A stretch of 61,448 bases of DNA. It comes from Syntrophobacterales bacterium (lineage in GTDB: Bacteria; Desulfobacterota; Syntrophia; Syntrophales; UBA5619). A program made the translations under genes and the position numbers. Shown here in pieces: positions 27,670 to 36,705 of this stretch; positions within the stretch are counted from its first letter, which is position 1; the number at the start of each line of letters is the position of its first letter. The notes below the pieces were generated by a model. It did no database searches and was not told the origin of the DNA. It saw only the letters and a list, made by a program, of their open reading frames with translations. Location: the NCBI GenBank assembly GCA_019429105.1, contig JAHYJE010000022.1:1-61448 (forward strand). The letters run 5' to 3'.

Positions 27670-28617
27670 ATGGAAGCGATTGATATTGAAGCCAAAACCA
27701 TAGACGAAGCAATAGAAAAGGCTTGCAGGGAATTTCAGACAACACGGGAAAAACTGAAGATAGAGATCATTGCCGAGGGAAATCCAGGCTTTTTAGGATT
27801 TGGCTCCAAAAAGGCCCTGATCAGGGCCGGCGTTCTGCATATCGACCGGGAGCTCGATGATCTGATAAATGACGCCCCTCCGCTTGCGCCTGTTTTTTTG
27901 CCCGCAGCATACGCAAATCCAGCATTGGCGCCCTTCCCTTCCCCGACAATGCGGGAAAAGAGAATGGAAAATAAAACCGAAGTCAGGGCTGCAAAAAAGA
28001 AACGTAATCCGGAAAGGAATTCCCCGTCAGATAGTTCTGAGGAAGGTTGTAACCAAAAACGGTCGGCCACACAAGAAATTGCTTTCGCAGACCTTGCGGA
28101 TGCCCCCACCCCCGCCCAACCGGAAGCGAAAAAGGCGCTGGAACTTGTCGAAGGAATATTGTCAAGAATGAATATCCCTGCCCGGGTAAAGTTGCAGGAA
28201 GCAGCGGATATGGTGATCCTCAAGATTCAGGGAGATGGGGATGGCCTGCTGATCGGCAAGGGGGGGCAGAATCTCGACGCCATTCAGTATATAGTGAACA
28301 AGGCTGTTCACCACTCCATAAACGACGGCAAACGGATTGTCATAGACACCGAGGAGTACCGAAAAAGGAGGGAAGAATCCCTGCTGACAACGGCCCTGCA
28401 AACCGCAAAAAAGGTCAAAAAAACACGCAAGCCGGTAACGCTTGGCCCCATGAACCCCCACGACCGCCGCATCATCCATATCGCCTTGAAAAATGACAAG
28501 GCGCTTACGACCATCAGTCGCGGCGAGGGAGAGTATCGCAAGATCGTCATCGTCCCGGCCAGGCAGGAACAAGCCGCTGTAAACGACGTTGCGGCCAACC
28601 TGCGCGATGAGGAATAA
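27670..28617 (+). CDS. jag: Jag/SpoIIIJ-associated RNA-binding protein (KhpB-like)
   Basis: 315 residues. The N-terminal Jag domain (IDIEAKTIDEAIEKACREF; NPGFLGFGSKKALI) is followed by a low-complexity charged linker (about 70-155), a KH domain with IGKGGQNLDAIQYIVN near 200, and a C-terminal R3H domain (NPHDRRIIHIALKND). Such proteins bind RNA and affect division and envelope homeostasis in Firmicutes; the role in this lineage is not established. The long linker is unusual. The neighbourhood yidC-jag-mnmE is the standard one. Confidence 0.9.
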   Translation: MEAIDIEAKTIDEAIEKACREFQTTREKLKIEIIAEGNPGFLGFGSKKALIRAGVLHIDRELDDLINDAPPLAPVFLPAAYANPALAPFPSPTMREKRMENKTEVRAAKKKRNPERNSPSDSSEEGCNQKRSATQEIAFADLADAPTPAQPEAKKALELVEGILSRMNIPARVKLQEAADMVILKIQGDGDGLLIGKGGQNLDAIQYIVNKAVHHSINDGKRIVIDTEEYRKRREESLLTTALQTAKKVKKTRKPVTLGPMNPHDRRIIHIALKNDKALTTISRGEGEYRKIVIVPARQEQAAVNDVAANLRDEE

Positions 28618-28716
28618 ATATTCAAGGGCACAGAGGCTTGGGTTGCGAAACAATCCAGAAAATTGCGCGCAGGCAAATTTCCCTGTTTATCAATATGCAC
28701 AACGGCAAATAAAATC

Positions 28717-30099
28717 ATGATGTTCAGCGACACCATTGCCGCCATTGCGACCCCCCCCGGTATTGGCGGCATCAGCGTAATCCGGATAAGCGGACCGGAC
28801 GCGGAGAACATTGCCCTCCGGATTTTCAGACCCTTGCCACCGCATAATTTTCACTCTCATCATCTTTACCACGGCCAAATAGTGTCCCCGGAGACAAAGG
28901 AGGTGCTCGACGAGGTTTTGCTAACCCTCTTTCGGGGACCGCATTCATTTACCGGCGAAGACACCCTGGAAATAAACTGTCACGGCGGCCCCTTTATCAC
29001 CCAATCCCTGTTAGAGACGGTTTTACGGGCAGGAGCCCGGCCGGCAGCCCCCGGTGAGTTCACAAAACGGGCCTTTCTGAACAACCGTCTGGATCTTGCG
29101 CAAGCCGAGGCTGTTGATGACCTGATAAAAGCGCAGACAGGCAGGAGCTTCAAGGCCGCCTTTAACCGTCTGCAAGGGGGCCTTTCCAGTCAAATACAGG
29201 AAATAAGAGAAGAACTACTGGACATGGTCGCCGCCATCGAGGCCGCGCTCGATTTCACCGCCGAGGAGGGAATGGAGGGAGCAGCGGACGATCATGTTTT
29301 GAAAATAAATCGCGTCATCGATAAGATAGAGTCTCTCGTCGCTACCTACAAATGGGGTAAAATAGAGCGGTTGGGGTTCGGCGTCGTGATTGCAGGAGCT
29401 CCCAATGTCGGTAAATCGAGTCTGCTGAACAGACTCCTGGGAGGAAAAAGGTCCATCGTTTCCTCCACCCCGGGAACGACACGGGATTTTATCGAAGAAA
29501 CCGCGGATATGGAGGGAATTCCCGTGCGGTTGACCGACACCGCCGGGCTGCGCGTCCCTCAGGATGACATTGAAAAGGAGGGCATCGCCTTTCTCTGGGA
29601 GAAAGCTGAGAGCGCCGATGCCATTATCTTTCTGCTTGACGCAAGCAGGGAGATAACGACCGACGACCGGGAGCTGTTAAAAAAGATATCCGGGAAAAAG
29701 GTTCTGCTGGTTTTCAACAAATCCGATCTGCCCCCCCGGGCGGATGAAAAATCACTGACAGGCCTTTTACCGGAAGGGTTGTCGCCGGCTCTGAGAATTT
29801 CGGCAAAGTATGGCGAAGGAATCGATATTCTCTCCGCCGCCATCCGCAAACTCGCGGTCAACACGGAGGCAGGGGAAGTTCCTTCTGCGACTATTGCCCA
29901 CTCACACCAAAAAACCTCTCTGGAGAATGCGAAAGTATGCCTTGGCAGAGCCGCCTCTGGCCTTGTCAACGGCATGCCCGCCGAAATCGTCGCCCTGGAA
30001 ATCCGGGAAGCACTGGACTTCATCGGAGAAATAGTCGGAAAAACCTCAAACGAAGATATCCTGAACAGAATATTTTCCAAATTCTGCATTGGAAAATAG
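28717..30099 (+). CDS. mnmE: tRNA-5-carboxymethylaminomethyl-2-thiouridine GTPase
   Basis: 461 residues from ATG 28717. With MnmG it modifies U34 in the anticodon of several tRNAs. The N-terminal formyl-THF-binding domain begins DTIAAIATPPGIGGISVIRI. The inserted G domain has G1 GAPNVGKSSLLN, G3 DTAG, and G4 NKSD. The C-terminus ends in the invariant CIGK. ATG 28717 and 28720 are both possible; the open frame further up (TTG 28663) is outside the family start. Last gene of the rpmH operon; it ends 29 bases from the convergent NRDE gene. Confidence 0.95.
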   Translation: MMFSDTIAAIATPPGIGGISVIRISGPDAENIALRIFRPLPPHNFHSHHLYHGQIVSPETKEVLDEVLLTLFRGPHSFTGEDTLEINCHGGPFITQSLLETVLRAGARPAAPGEFTKRAFLNNRLDLAQAEAVDDLIKAQTGRSFKAAFNRLQGGLSSQIQEIREELLDMVAAIEAALDFTAEEGMEGAADDHVLKINRVIDKIESLVATYKWGKIERLGFGVVIAGAPNVGKSSLLNRLLGGKRSIVSSTPGTTRDFIEETADMEGIPVRLTDTAGLRVPQDDIEKEGIAFLWEKAESADAIIFLLDASREITTDDRELLKKISGKKVLLVFNKSDLPPRADEKSLTGLLPEGLSPALRISAKYGEGIDILSAAIRKLAVNTEAGEVPSATIAHSHQKTSLENAKVCLGRAASGLVNGMPAEIVALEIREALDFIGEIVGKTSNEDILNRIFSKFCIGK

Positions 30100-30128
30100 C
30101 ATTACGGGCAGCAACTACCTTGCAGTCG

Positions 30129-30893
30129 TTATGCGGAACTGAACGCCGTTTTCGTCGTCATCCACGGGGCGCCGTGTTCGTTAAACACCCGCTCGGCAAA
30201 TGTCATCCTCCCGTTATTATCGACCAGCAAAACCGTCGATGAGCGCGTCCCATAGAAGGGGCTCTGAATGAAAAGGGAAGAGAGAACCCTCTCCCATTCC
30301 AGCCCGACCCCCGTTTCGGGAAGCTGGTCATCGGGCGGTCGGGTGCGGTCGGACAAAAGCTCGAAGAGCCGCTCTGACGTCGGCTTCCCCTTGCCGGCGA
30401 GCAGCTTTGCGAGTTTCCTTTTCCCCAGCAGAACCTTCGGCCAGGGAACATCGATCAGAGTATTGCTAATGCCGTAGATTCCCGGTTCCAAACACTTCTG
30501 CGCTCCTCGGTTCGAAAAATAATAAAGACTGGAACAATCCCCGAGCAGCAGATTGAAAGCGTTGTATTTACAGGCATCCAGTGCCAGCCCCTCCAGATAG
30601 TTCCTTGCATTTTCATCGCCGCGAAGATACCCGCTTACCAGCCCGCCGCGCGAAGGGGCGCTTGCCTTGAACGAGGCGGGATCGCGGTAGTTAGTCAAGG
30701 CGGCAATCCTGCCGGTTCGCGTAATCCCGAGCCAGGTTCCCCCTTCTTTTAGATCGCGCCCGGCAAGAATCTCCGGCTCGGCGTCCCAGAAATCGGCCGG
30801 AGCGGAGGGTCTCTCGTAGAACTCATCGCGGTTGGCGGCAAGCACCAGCGGATAATCGGCGTGAACCCTCCAGGCAAAAAGCAAAAGACACAT
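30129..30893 (-). CDS. NRDE/TANGO2-family protein
   Basis: 254 residues from ATG 30893. The family signature AANRDEFYERPSAP and the N-terminal MCLLLFAW with Cys2 are present, followed by GTWLGITRTGRIAALTNYR. The fold resembles Ntn hydrolases, with Cys2 as a possible nucleophile. TANGO2 relatives have been linked to haem and lipid handling, but the bacterial function is not established. It begins 14 bases after the sirtuin stop, so the two genes are an operon. Confidence 0.85.
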   Translation of the reverse strand: MCLLLFAWRVHADYPLVLAANRDEFYERPSAPADFWDAEPEILAGRDLKEGGTWLGITRTGRIAALTNYRDPASFKASAPSRGGLVSGYLRGDENARNYLEGLALDACKYNAFNLLLGDCSSLYYFSNRGAQKCLEPGIYGISNTLIDVPWPKVLLGKRKLAKLLAGKGKPTSERLFELLSDRTRPPDDQLPETGVGLEWERVLSSLFIQSPFYGTRSSTVLLVDNNGRMTFAERVFNEHGAPWMTTKTAFSSA

Positions 30894-30906
30894 GGCTAAA
30901 TCATTA

Positions 30907-31701
30907 TCATTGGTTGTTTGCGAAGGAAGACAGCCCGCTTGCGGCAATGATCCTCTCCAGCGCTTCTCCTGCCGCGCAATGGATCACCAGATCGGCCAGT
31001 TCGTCCAGCGGGGTGGGAGTAAAATTAATGATGACCATTTTTGCCCCTCCCGCTTTTGCATGCTGGGGCAGGGAAGCGGCGGGATAAACGACAAGGGAAG
31101 AACCGACAACGATGAAAAGATCACAGCAGCCGGCGTGAAATGCCGCCTGCCGCAACGCTTCTTCGGGCAGCGCCTCTCCGAAAAAAATGACGTCCGGCTT
31201 CAAAATGCCGCCACATTGTTTACAGACGGGCGCTTCTTTTCTATCAGGATTCATAGAGAGAATTTCTTCAATGGGGTAGCGGGTACGACAGCCAACACAA
31301 CGCGCTGTACGGGCATTTCCGTGGAGTTCAAAAACCCGGGCAGGGTCGTTGCCCGCCTTCTGGTGGAGACCATCAATATTCTGGGTTATGATACAGGCCA
31401 GTTTGCCGCTCTTCTCCAGTTCGGCAATGGCCCGATGCGCCCTATTGGGCGAAGCATCCGTCAGCAAACCGCCCGCCAGCAGCAGCTCCCATTGCTTTTG
31501 TCTGGTTTGCGGGCTTTTCATAAACTTGTCGATCGTAAAATCATCCGGATCAAACTTCGTCCAGATGCCGCCTGGGCTGCGGAAATCAGGAATCCCCGAT
31601 TCCGTGCTGACTCCCGCTCCGGTAAAGCAGACAACGCGTTTCGCGTTCACGATCATCTGCGCGACGCTGTCCAGCATTTTTCCCTGCACCTGATCGAGCA
31701 T
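30907..31701 (-). CDS. cobB: NAD-dependent protein deacylase (sirtuin)
   Basis: 264 residues. It removes acetyl or other acyl groups from lysines using NAD. Motifs: FTGAGVSTESGIPDFRSPGG (about 25-44), TQNIDGLHQ, the catalytic His in LHGNAR, four zinc cysteines (CVGC...CKQC) and IVVGSSLVVYPAA. No Tyr/Arg pair typical of desuccinylases was recognised after the GAG motif, so deacetylase activity is more likely. In acyl-CoA-rich syntrophs such enzymes would counter non-enzymatic acylation; that is inference. Confidence 0.92.
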   Translation of the reverse strand: MLDQVQGKMLDSVAQMIVNAKRVVCFTGAGVSTESGIPDFRSPGGIWTKFDPDDFTIDKFMKSPQTRQKQWELLLAGGLLTDASPNRAHRAIAELEKSGKLACIITQNIDGLHQKAGNDPARVFELHGNARTARCVGCRTRYPIEEILSMNPDRKEAPVCKQCGGILKPDVIFFGEALPEEALRQAAFHAGCCDLFIVVGSSLVVYPAASLPQHAKAGGAKMVIINFTPTPLDELADLVIHCAAGEALERIIAASGLSSFANNQ

Positions 31702-31865
31702 AGCCTCTTCCCCTTATAGCAGCGGCGACCTTTCGCCCTTGCCGCTGAATATATCCGAGACCGCATAAAAAATACAATAAAAACATGCATGCGTAAATCC
31801 AGAGGCGTTATCGCAGGACAAATAGCCTCCTGAAACAGATATTCTTCCCCGCAACGGATAATTTC

Positions 31866-31894
31866 TTGACACTTATAAGGGCTTTTGGTTATAT
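31866..31894 (+). promoter_or_regulatory. Sigma-70 promoter of the cdaA-ybbR fusion gene
   Basis: TTGACA (31866-31871), 17-base spacer, TTATAT (31889-31894). Transcription would start near 31901. The preceding stretch, 31702-31865, has no gene. Confidence 0.75.
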
Positions 31895-31978
31895 GCATGT
31901 GAGAAAAGAACGGGAAGGAACTGCCTTACCCGGGGAAATGCCATCTTTCACATGAAGGGAACCCAAACGGGATTCGCC

Positions 31979-33442
31979 ATGCTCGAATATACCCTGAAGA
32001 TTATAAAAATGATCCGTTTATTGGATATACTTGATATCGCGATCATCTCGTTCATGATCTCGGCAATCCTCATCTGGTTCAAGGATCGGGCGTCGCGTTT
32101 TGTTTTTTTGGGAATCACGCTATTAGGCGCTATTTATATCATCGCCCGTTTCTTCGAACTCTATCTGACCACCGTCTTTCTCCAGTCCTTCTTTGCCATC
32201 CTGCTTTTCGTTCTTGTCGTTATTTTTCAGGAGGATCTGCGCCGATTTTTTGAGCGGCTCGCCATGCTCGGGCGCTTCCGCAAGATGTTCTCGCCGGCAG
32301 CCTCCTTCAACGAAAGCGCCGATATCCTGGCGGAAACAGCGGCCGATTTTGCACGCAAGAAAATAGGCGCCTTGATCGTCATTCAGGGGAAGGATCCGCT
32401 GGATCGTCACCTTACCGGTGGCAACGAATTAGCGGGAGTAATCAGCAAAGCTCTGCTCGACAGCGTCTTCGATCCCCATTCCTCGGGTCATGACGGCGCC
32501 GTCCTTGTCGAAGGCAATCGGGTCATGCGTTTCGGATGCCACCTTCCCCTTTCCGCCAATGCCTCCACTCAAGGCAACCTTGGTCTCAGGCATACCGCAG
32601 CACTGGGACTCTCGGAAAGATCGGATGCCATCTGCATCGTGGTCTCCGAAGAAAGCGGCGATATTTCCCTCGCCAGCGGAGAAAAAATTAGAAAAATTGC
32701 CAATGCGTCTGCCCTGCGAGTCGAGTTGGAAGCTTTTTTCGAGAAGAACGGCGCCCTTTCCCGTCAGAAACCCTTCCTCCGCTGGCTCAAGGAGAATACC
32801 CGCGAGAAGGTTCTCGCCATCGTTCTGGCCTGCATCTTGTGGGTTGTTTTCGGCTATCAGCGGGAGATAATCCGGCGGGAATTCGCAGTGCCGATCGAGT
32901 ACTTAAACGCGCCCATGGAGCTGGTTATAGAAGAACCAAAAATTGCGGAAGCCAATGTAATGCTGATGGGACAAGCCCAGGCACTGCAGCTCCTTAATCC
33001 TGCCGACCTGAAAATATCGCTTGATCTTGAAAAAATCCGTCCGGGCAAGCAGGAAATATTACTGACGGGGAAAATGGTAAAAAATGCGCCGAATCTGAGC
33101 GTGACCAGCATAAGACCGGAGAAGGTCATCGTGTCAACCTCGCGTCTCCTCCCGGTGAGTGTGCCAATCGAGGCCATTACCGATAACAAACCTCCTGCCG
33201 GCATTGAGGTAGAGTCGATTACGGTGACGCCCAGGGAGACGCGGGTGCTAATTCCCAAAACTCTCAGCGGCAAACGGGTCCGAATCATCACCGAGCCGGT
33301 TGATTTGTCGCAACTGGATGTCCAGCGGGCTTTCACCCCCTCGCTTCGCTACCCCAAGGAGATCCGTTTCGTAAGCGGCAAACCTCCCGTGGTCCGGGTG
33401 GTTATCAAAACCAGGCACGTTGCACCGGAAACCAGTCGGTGA
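31979..33442 (+). CDS. Diadenylate cyclase CdaA fused to YbbR (CdaR) domains
   Basis: 487 residues from ATG 31979 (an upstream ATG at 31952 is possible; residue numbers below use that longer form). Three membrane spans (about 25-90) and the DAC domain match CdaA/DacA, which makes c-di-AMP from two ATP. The catalytic DGA (HDGAVLVEG, 181-183) and RHT (LRHTAALGLSE, 213-215) are intact. A fourth span (about 286-302) then leads to a C-terminal region with about two YbbR-type repeats. In Firmicutes cdaA and the regulator cdaR/ybbR are separate adjacent genes; here they form one chain, placing the YbbR part outside the membrane. No c-di-AMP phosphodiesterase gene is in the window. Confidence 0.88.
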   Translation: MLEYTLKIIKMIRLLDILDIAIISFMISAILIWFKDRASRFVFLGITLLGAIYIIARFFELYLTTVFLQSFFAILLFVLVVIFQEDLRRFFERLAMLGRFRKMFSPAASFNESADILAETAADFARKKIGALIVIQGKDPLDRHLTGGNELAGVISKALLDSVFDPHSSGHDGAVLVEGNRVMRFGCHLPLSANASTQGNLGLRHTAALGLSERSDAICIVVSEESGDISLASGEKIRKIANASALRVELEAFFEKNGALSRQKPFLRWLKENTREKVLAIVLACILWVVFGYQREIIRREFAVPIEYLNAPMELVIEEPKIAEANVMLMGQAQALQLLNPADLKISLDLEKIRPGKQEILLTGKMVKNAPNLSVTSIRPEKVIVSTSRLLPVSVPIEAITDNKPPAGIEVESITVTPRETRVLIPKTLSGKRVRIITEPVDLSQLDVQRAFTPSLRYPKEIRFVSGKPPVVRVVIKTRHVAPETSR

Positions 33443-33578
33443 AACGGCCATTGGGGCTTTGCCGTTTGGCGGCGATTGCCGGCATAAATGTTACGAATCA
33501 AGTTTCGGTCAGCCTTCAAAATTACTTGGAGCTGTAAATAAAAACCTTGTAAAACCATAAAAGAAAGGGGAAAATTGT

Positions 33579-34571
33579 ATGAAAAAAGCTGTTCGCGTCT
33601 TGTTGGTATGTGCCTTTATCTTGGGGGTGACTGTTACTCCCGCCCTCGCCAAAACGGTTTGGAACGCCAATTCGGTATGGCCTCCCAAAAATCTCCACAG
33701 CGTCGGCCTCACGGATTTCGCTGAAAAAGTGAAAACGGCGACAAACGGCGACTTGGAAATGGTGGTCAGCACCGGCGGCGCCCTGGGCTACAAGGGCCCG
33801 GATCTGCTGAAGGCCGTGCGCGACGGACTTGTTCCCGTCTCCGACATGCTCATCAGCGGCGTCGCGGGGGACGAGAAGTCCTTCCAGATCGTCACCCTCC
33901 CGTTCCTCGTGCGGAATTTCGACGAACTGCGGCTTCTGCTCGACATCTCCCGTCCTTACTTTGACAAAAGCGCCCAGAAATGGGGGCAGAAAATCCTCTA
34001 CGTCGCCCCTTGGCCAGGCGCCGGTCTCTGGACCAAGAAAAAGATTACCACCCTTCAGGAACTCAAAGGGTTGAAGACCAGAACCTACGACAAGAACGGC
34101 GCCCTGGTGATGGAGGCAGTCGGCGCAACCCCCTTCGCGCTTCCGTTCAGCGAGGTATATACTTCTTTGCAAACCGGCCTCATCGATTCCGTCATGACCT
34201 CGACGCCGACCGCCGTTGACGGCAAGTTCTGGGAGGTGCTCAAGTACTTTGAACCCCTGAATATCACCATCGCGACCAACATGGTTACCGTCAATCTTAA
34301 GGCGTTCAACAAGCTTCCCAAGGCCCAGCAGGACTTGCTCGTAAAGATCGGACGCGAGATGGAAGGCACAATGTGGGCAAACGTCAAGACCTGGGACAAA
34401 GAACAGGAAGCCATCAGCAACAAAAATGGCATTGAAACGGTGAAGCCCTCCACCAAAATGGTGGGCGAGCTGGAAAAAATTACCGAAGGCATCCGCGCCG
34501 ATTGGCTCAAAGGCGCACCGGCGGATGGCAAAAAGATTTACGACGAGTTCATGAAGAAGGTAAAGCGCTGA
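33579..34571 (+). CDS. dctP: TRAP transporter substrate-binding protein (DctP family)
   Basis: 330 residues. The signal peptide MKKAVRVLLVCAFILGVTVT is cut after ALA. The mature part is a DctP-type binding protein with the conserved carboxylate-contacting Arg region LKGLKTRTYDKNGALVMEAV and PFALPFSEVYTSLQTGLID. AAAGGGG precedes the ATG. It should capture a small carboxylate for the DctQM permease encoded next. The adjacency of 5-oxoprolinase genes suggests 5-oxoproline or a related acid as ligand; this is inference. Confidence 0.92.
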   Translation: MKKAVRVLLVCAFILGVTVTPALAKTVWNANSVWPPKNLHSVGLTDFAEKVKTATNGDLEMVVSTGGALGYKGPDLLKAVRDGLVPVSDMLISGVAGDEKSFQIVTLPFLVRNFDELRLLLDISRPYFDKSAQKWGQKILYVAPWPGAGLWTKKKITTLQELKGLKTRTYDKNGALVMEAVGATPFALPFSEVYTSLQTGLIDSVMTSTPTAVDGKFWEVLKYFEPLNITIATNMVTVNLKAFNKLPKAQQDLLVKIGREMEGTMWANVKTWDKEQEAISNKNGIETVKPSTKMVGELEKITEGIRADWLKGAPADGKKIYDEFMKKVKR

Positions 34572-34600
34572 TAACATTAATTAATTGTTTTTCTTCAAAT

Positions 34601-34646
34601 GCAAGATCGGCAAGCCTGGAAAATTTTACAGGCTTGTCGGTCTTGC
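34601..34646 (+). repeat. 18-bp intercistronic hairpin between dctP and dctQ
   Basis: An 18-base arm starting GCAAGATCGG pairs along its whole length with the arm ending GGTCTTGC, with two G-U pairs and a 10-base loop. No T-run follows (CTTCC), so it is probably an mRNA-stabilising or partial termination element that keeps the binding protein in excess. Confidence 0.7.
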
Positions 34647-34724
34647 CTTCCATAGTGAAAACCCCGGGATGAGCTGTCGCCGGCTTGTCAGGACGGCGAA
34701 ACACGAAGTAACGAAAGATTATCC

Positions 34725-35261
34725 ATGAAAAAAATTATCACCGCCATTGATCGGATTTCCGGCTTAAGCGGCGGAATTTCCGGCTTTTTGGTCGCCCTTG
34801 CTCTAATCATTGTGGTTGCGGAAATCGTCACGAGGTCCGTTCTCGGCAAAACCATCTATATTTCCGACGAGTATTCGGGATATCTGATGTCGATGCTTAC
34901 CTTCATGGGCCTTGCCTATACCTTGCGCGAACGTGGGCATATCCGGGTCTTGGTAATGACGCACCTTTTGCGGGGCAAACGGCGGGTAATTTACAACATG
35001 GCCTGTTCGCTCGCCGGCTTTCTCTTCTGCACGGCGCTTACGCGCTATACATTTGTTTTCTTTTGGGATTCCGTCGTCAATAAAACACAGTCCATGCAGA
35101 TTACCGAAAGCTATCTGGCAATCCCGCAGATTTTCCTTCCCCTCGGTTCCTTTTTGTTCATGCTGCAGTTTTTATCGGAATTTCTCAAGGGAATCGCAAT
35201 TTTAAGAAATGACACGGAGGGTCTCGTCATCCTGGAGGAAACCGATGAACTGGGGCGATAA
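34725..35261 (+). CDS. dctQ: TRAP transporter small permease (DctQ)
   Basis: 178 residues with four membrane spans (about 18-40, 53-72, 90-112, 132-152). It matches DctQ: E-I-V-T-R in the first span, and MLTFMGLAYTLRERGHIRV after the second. It pairs with DctM to form the sodium- or proton-driven importer. It lies 154 bases after dctP and 50 bases before dctM. Confidence 0.9.
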   Translation: MKKIITAIDRISGLSGGISGFLVALALIIVVAEIVTRSVLGKTIYISDEYSGYLMSMLTFMGLAYTLRERGHIRVLVMTHLLRGKRRVIYNMACSLAGFLFCTALTRYTFVFFWDSVVNKTQSMQITESYLAIPQIFLPLGSFLFMLQFLSEFLKGIAILRNDTEGLVILEETDELGR

Positions 35262-35311
35262 ACCAAACAGCGAAAAAAACTCTTTGTTTTCGGTCAAAAG
35301 GAGATACCCCG

Positions 35312-36622
35312 GTGAACGTTGATATAGGAACAGTTTCCGCAGTCATTGTAGCCCTGCTGATCGTTTTCCTGGGCGGATCGCTCTGGATAGGGATAGCCCT
35401 GTTTCTGGTCGGCATGGGGAGCTTTTTTATCTTCACCGACGTTTCCTTCGGCTCCATTCTGGCCAATATCGCCTGGAACAACACCAGCGGCTCGGCAATG
35501 ATGGCACTGCCGTTTTTTATCTGGATGGGGGAGATCCTCTTCCGCAGCAGTATTTCGGAAAACCTTTTTCGGGGGCTGTCTCCGTGGATGGACTCCATTC
35601 CGGGACGACTCATCCACGTGAATATTTTTGCCTCCACGTTCTTTGCCGCCGTCAGCGGCTCGTCCGCCGCCACTACCGCAACCGTCGGCAAGATAACCAT
35701 CCCCGAGCTGGAAAAACGGGGGTACAACCACAGCCTGTCGATGGGCTCGCTGGCCGGAGCGGGAACACTGGGGTTCATGATCCCGCCCAGCATGATGATG
35801 CTTGTTTACGGGATAATCGGGGATGTCAGCATCGGCAAGCTATTCATTGCCGGTTTTATCCCCGGCTTCCTGATCGCCTCCCTGTTCAGCGGTTATATCA
35901 TCCTGCGCTGCCTGATCTCGCCCGAGCTGGCGCCGCGCAGCGCTGAGAAAAACACCTGGAAGGAGCGTTTTCTCGCCATTCCGGCCATTCTGCCGGTTGT
36001 CATTCTTGTTCTCTTCGTCCTTGGCAGCATCTACATGGGCTGGGCGACGCCGACGGAAGCCGGGGCAATCGGCGTCATCGGCGCCCTGTTTTTTGCCCTG
36101 ATCACCAGCAGCCTGGACTGGGGGGTTTTCAAAACGAGTCTCATCGGCACGGTAAAAACAAGCTCCATGATCATGCTGATCGTCATGGGGGCGGCGTACC
36201 TTTCCAACGTTATCGGCTACATGGGAATTACCCGGGCGCTGACAACGCTGGTTACCGAAATGGGGCTTTCCCCCTACATGCTGATCGTCATTCTGACAGC
36301 CCTTTATCTCGTTCTCGGCTGCCTCATCGACGGCTTTTCGATGATCGTCATGACGACGCCAATCGTCGTTCCGTTGATACAGGCCGCAAAATTCGACACG
36401 GTCTGGTTCGGCATCTATCTTGTCCTGATGATCGAGCTCGCCCAGATAACGCCGCCGGTCGGCTTCAACCTGTTCGTCATCAGCGGGCTGAACAATGACG
36501 ACCTGGGAACGATCGCCAAGGCGGCTCTTCCCTTTTTTCTGATCATGCTGCTGGCCGCCGTTCTGCTTACGGTCTTTCCGGAAATCGCCCTTTATCTACC
36601 GAACCGGATGATCGGCAAGTAG
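35312..36622 (+). CDS. dctM: TRAP transporter large permease (DctM)
   Basis: 436 residues, about 12 spans. Family motifs include SGSSAATTATVGKITIPELE, GAGTLGFMIPPSMMMLVYGI and ELAQITPPVGFNLFVI, which form the transport core. The GTG start has GGAG seven to eight bases upstream. Encoded between dctQ and pxpA on the same strand, 84 bases before pxpA. Confidence 0.93.
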   Translation: MNVDIGTVSAVIVALLIVFLGGSLWIGIALFLVGMGSFFIFTDVSFGSILANIAWNNTSGSAMMALPFFIWMGEILFRSSISENLFRGLSPWMDSIPGRLIHVNIFASTFFAAVSGSSAATTATVGKITIPELEKRGYNHSLSMGSLAGAGTLGFMIPPSMMMLVYGIIGDVSIGKLFIAGFIPGFLIASLFSGYIILRCLISPELAPRSAEKNTWKERFLAIPAILPVVILVLFVLGSIYMGWATPTEAGAIGVIGALFFALITSSLDWGVFKTSLIGTVKTSSMIMLIVMGAAYLSNVIGYMGITRALTTLVTEMGLSPYMLIVILTALYLVLGCLIDGFSMIVMTTPIVVPLIQAAKFDTVWFGIYLVLMIELAQITPPVGFNLFVISGLNNDDLGTIAKAALPFFLIMLLAAVLLTVFPEIALYLPNRMIGK

Positions 36623-36705
36623 CGCCTTTGGGTTGTAACTTTAAGCGCGGCTGGAACAATGGATGAGGACAAGCGACATTTCCTGATTCAGCAAAGGAGT
36701 CGGCA

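Noticed and set aside
33450-33500. Sigma-54 promoter upstream of dctP (TTGGCGGCGATTGCCG)
   Set aside because: The spacing between GG and GC is two bases too short.
33522-34577. 351-codon open frame on the minus strand opposite dctP
   Set aside because: It is the mirror of a well-supported dctP gene in GC-rich codons and has no family features.
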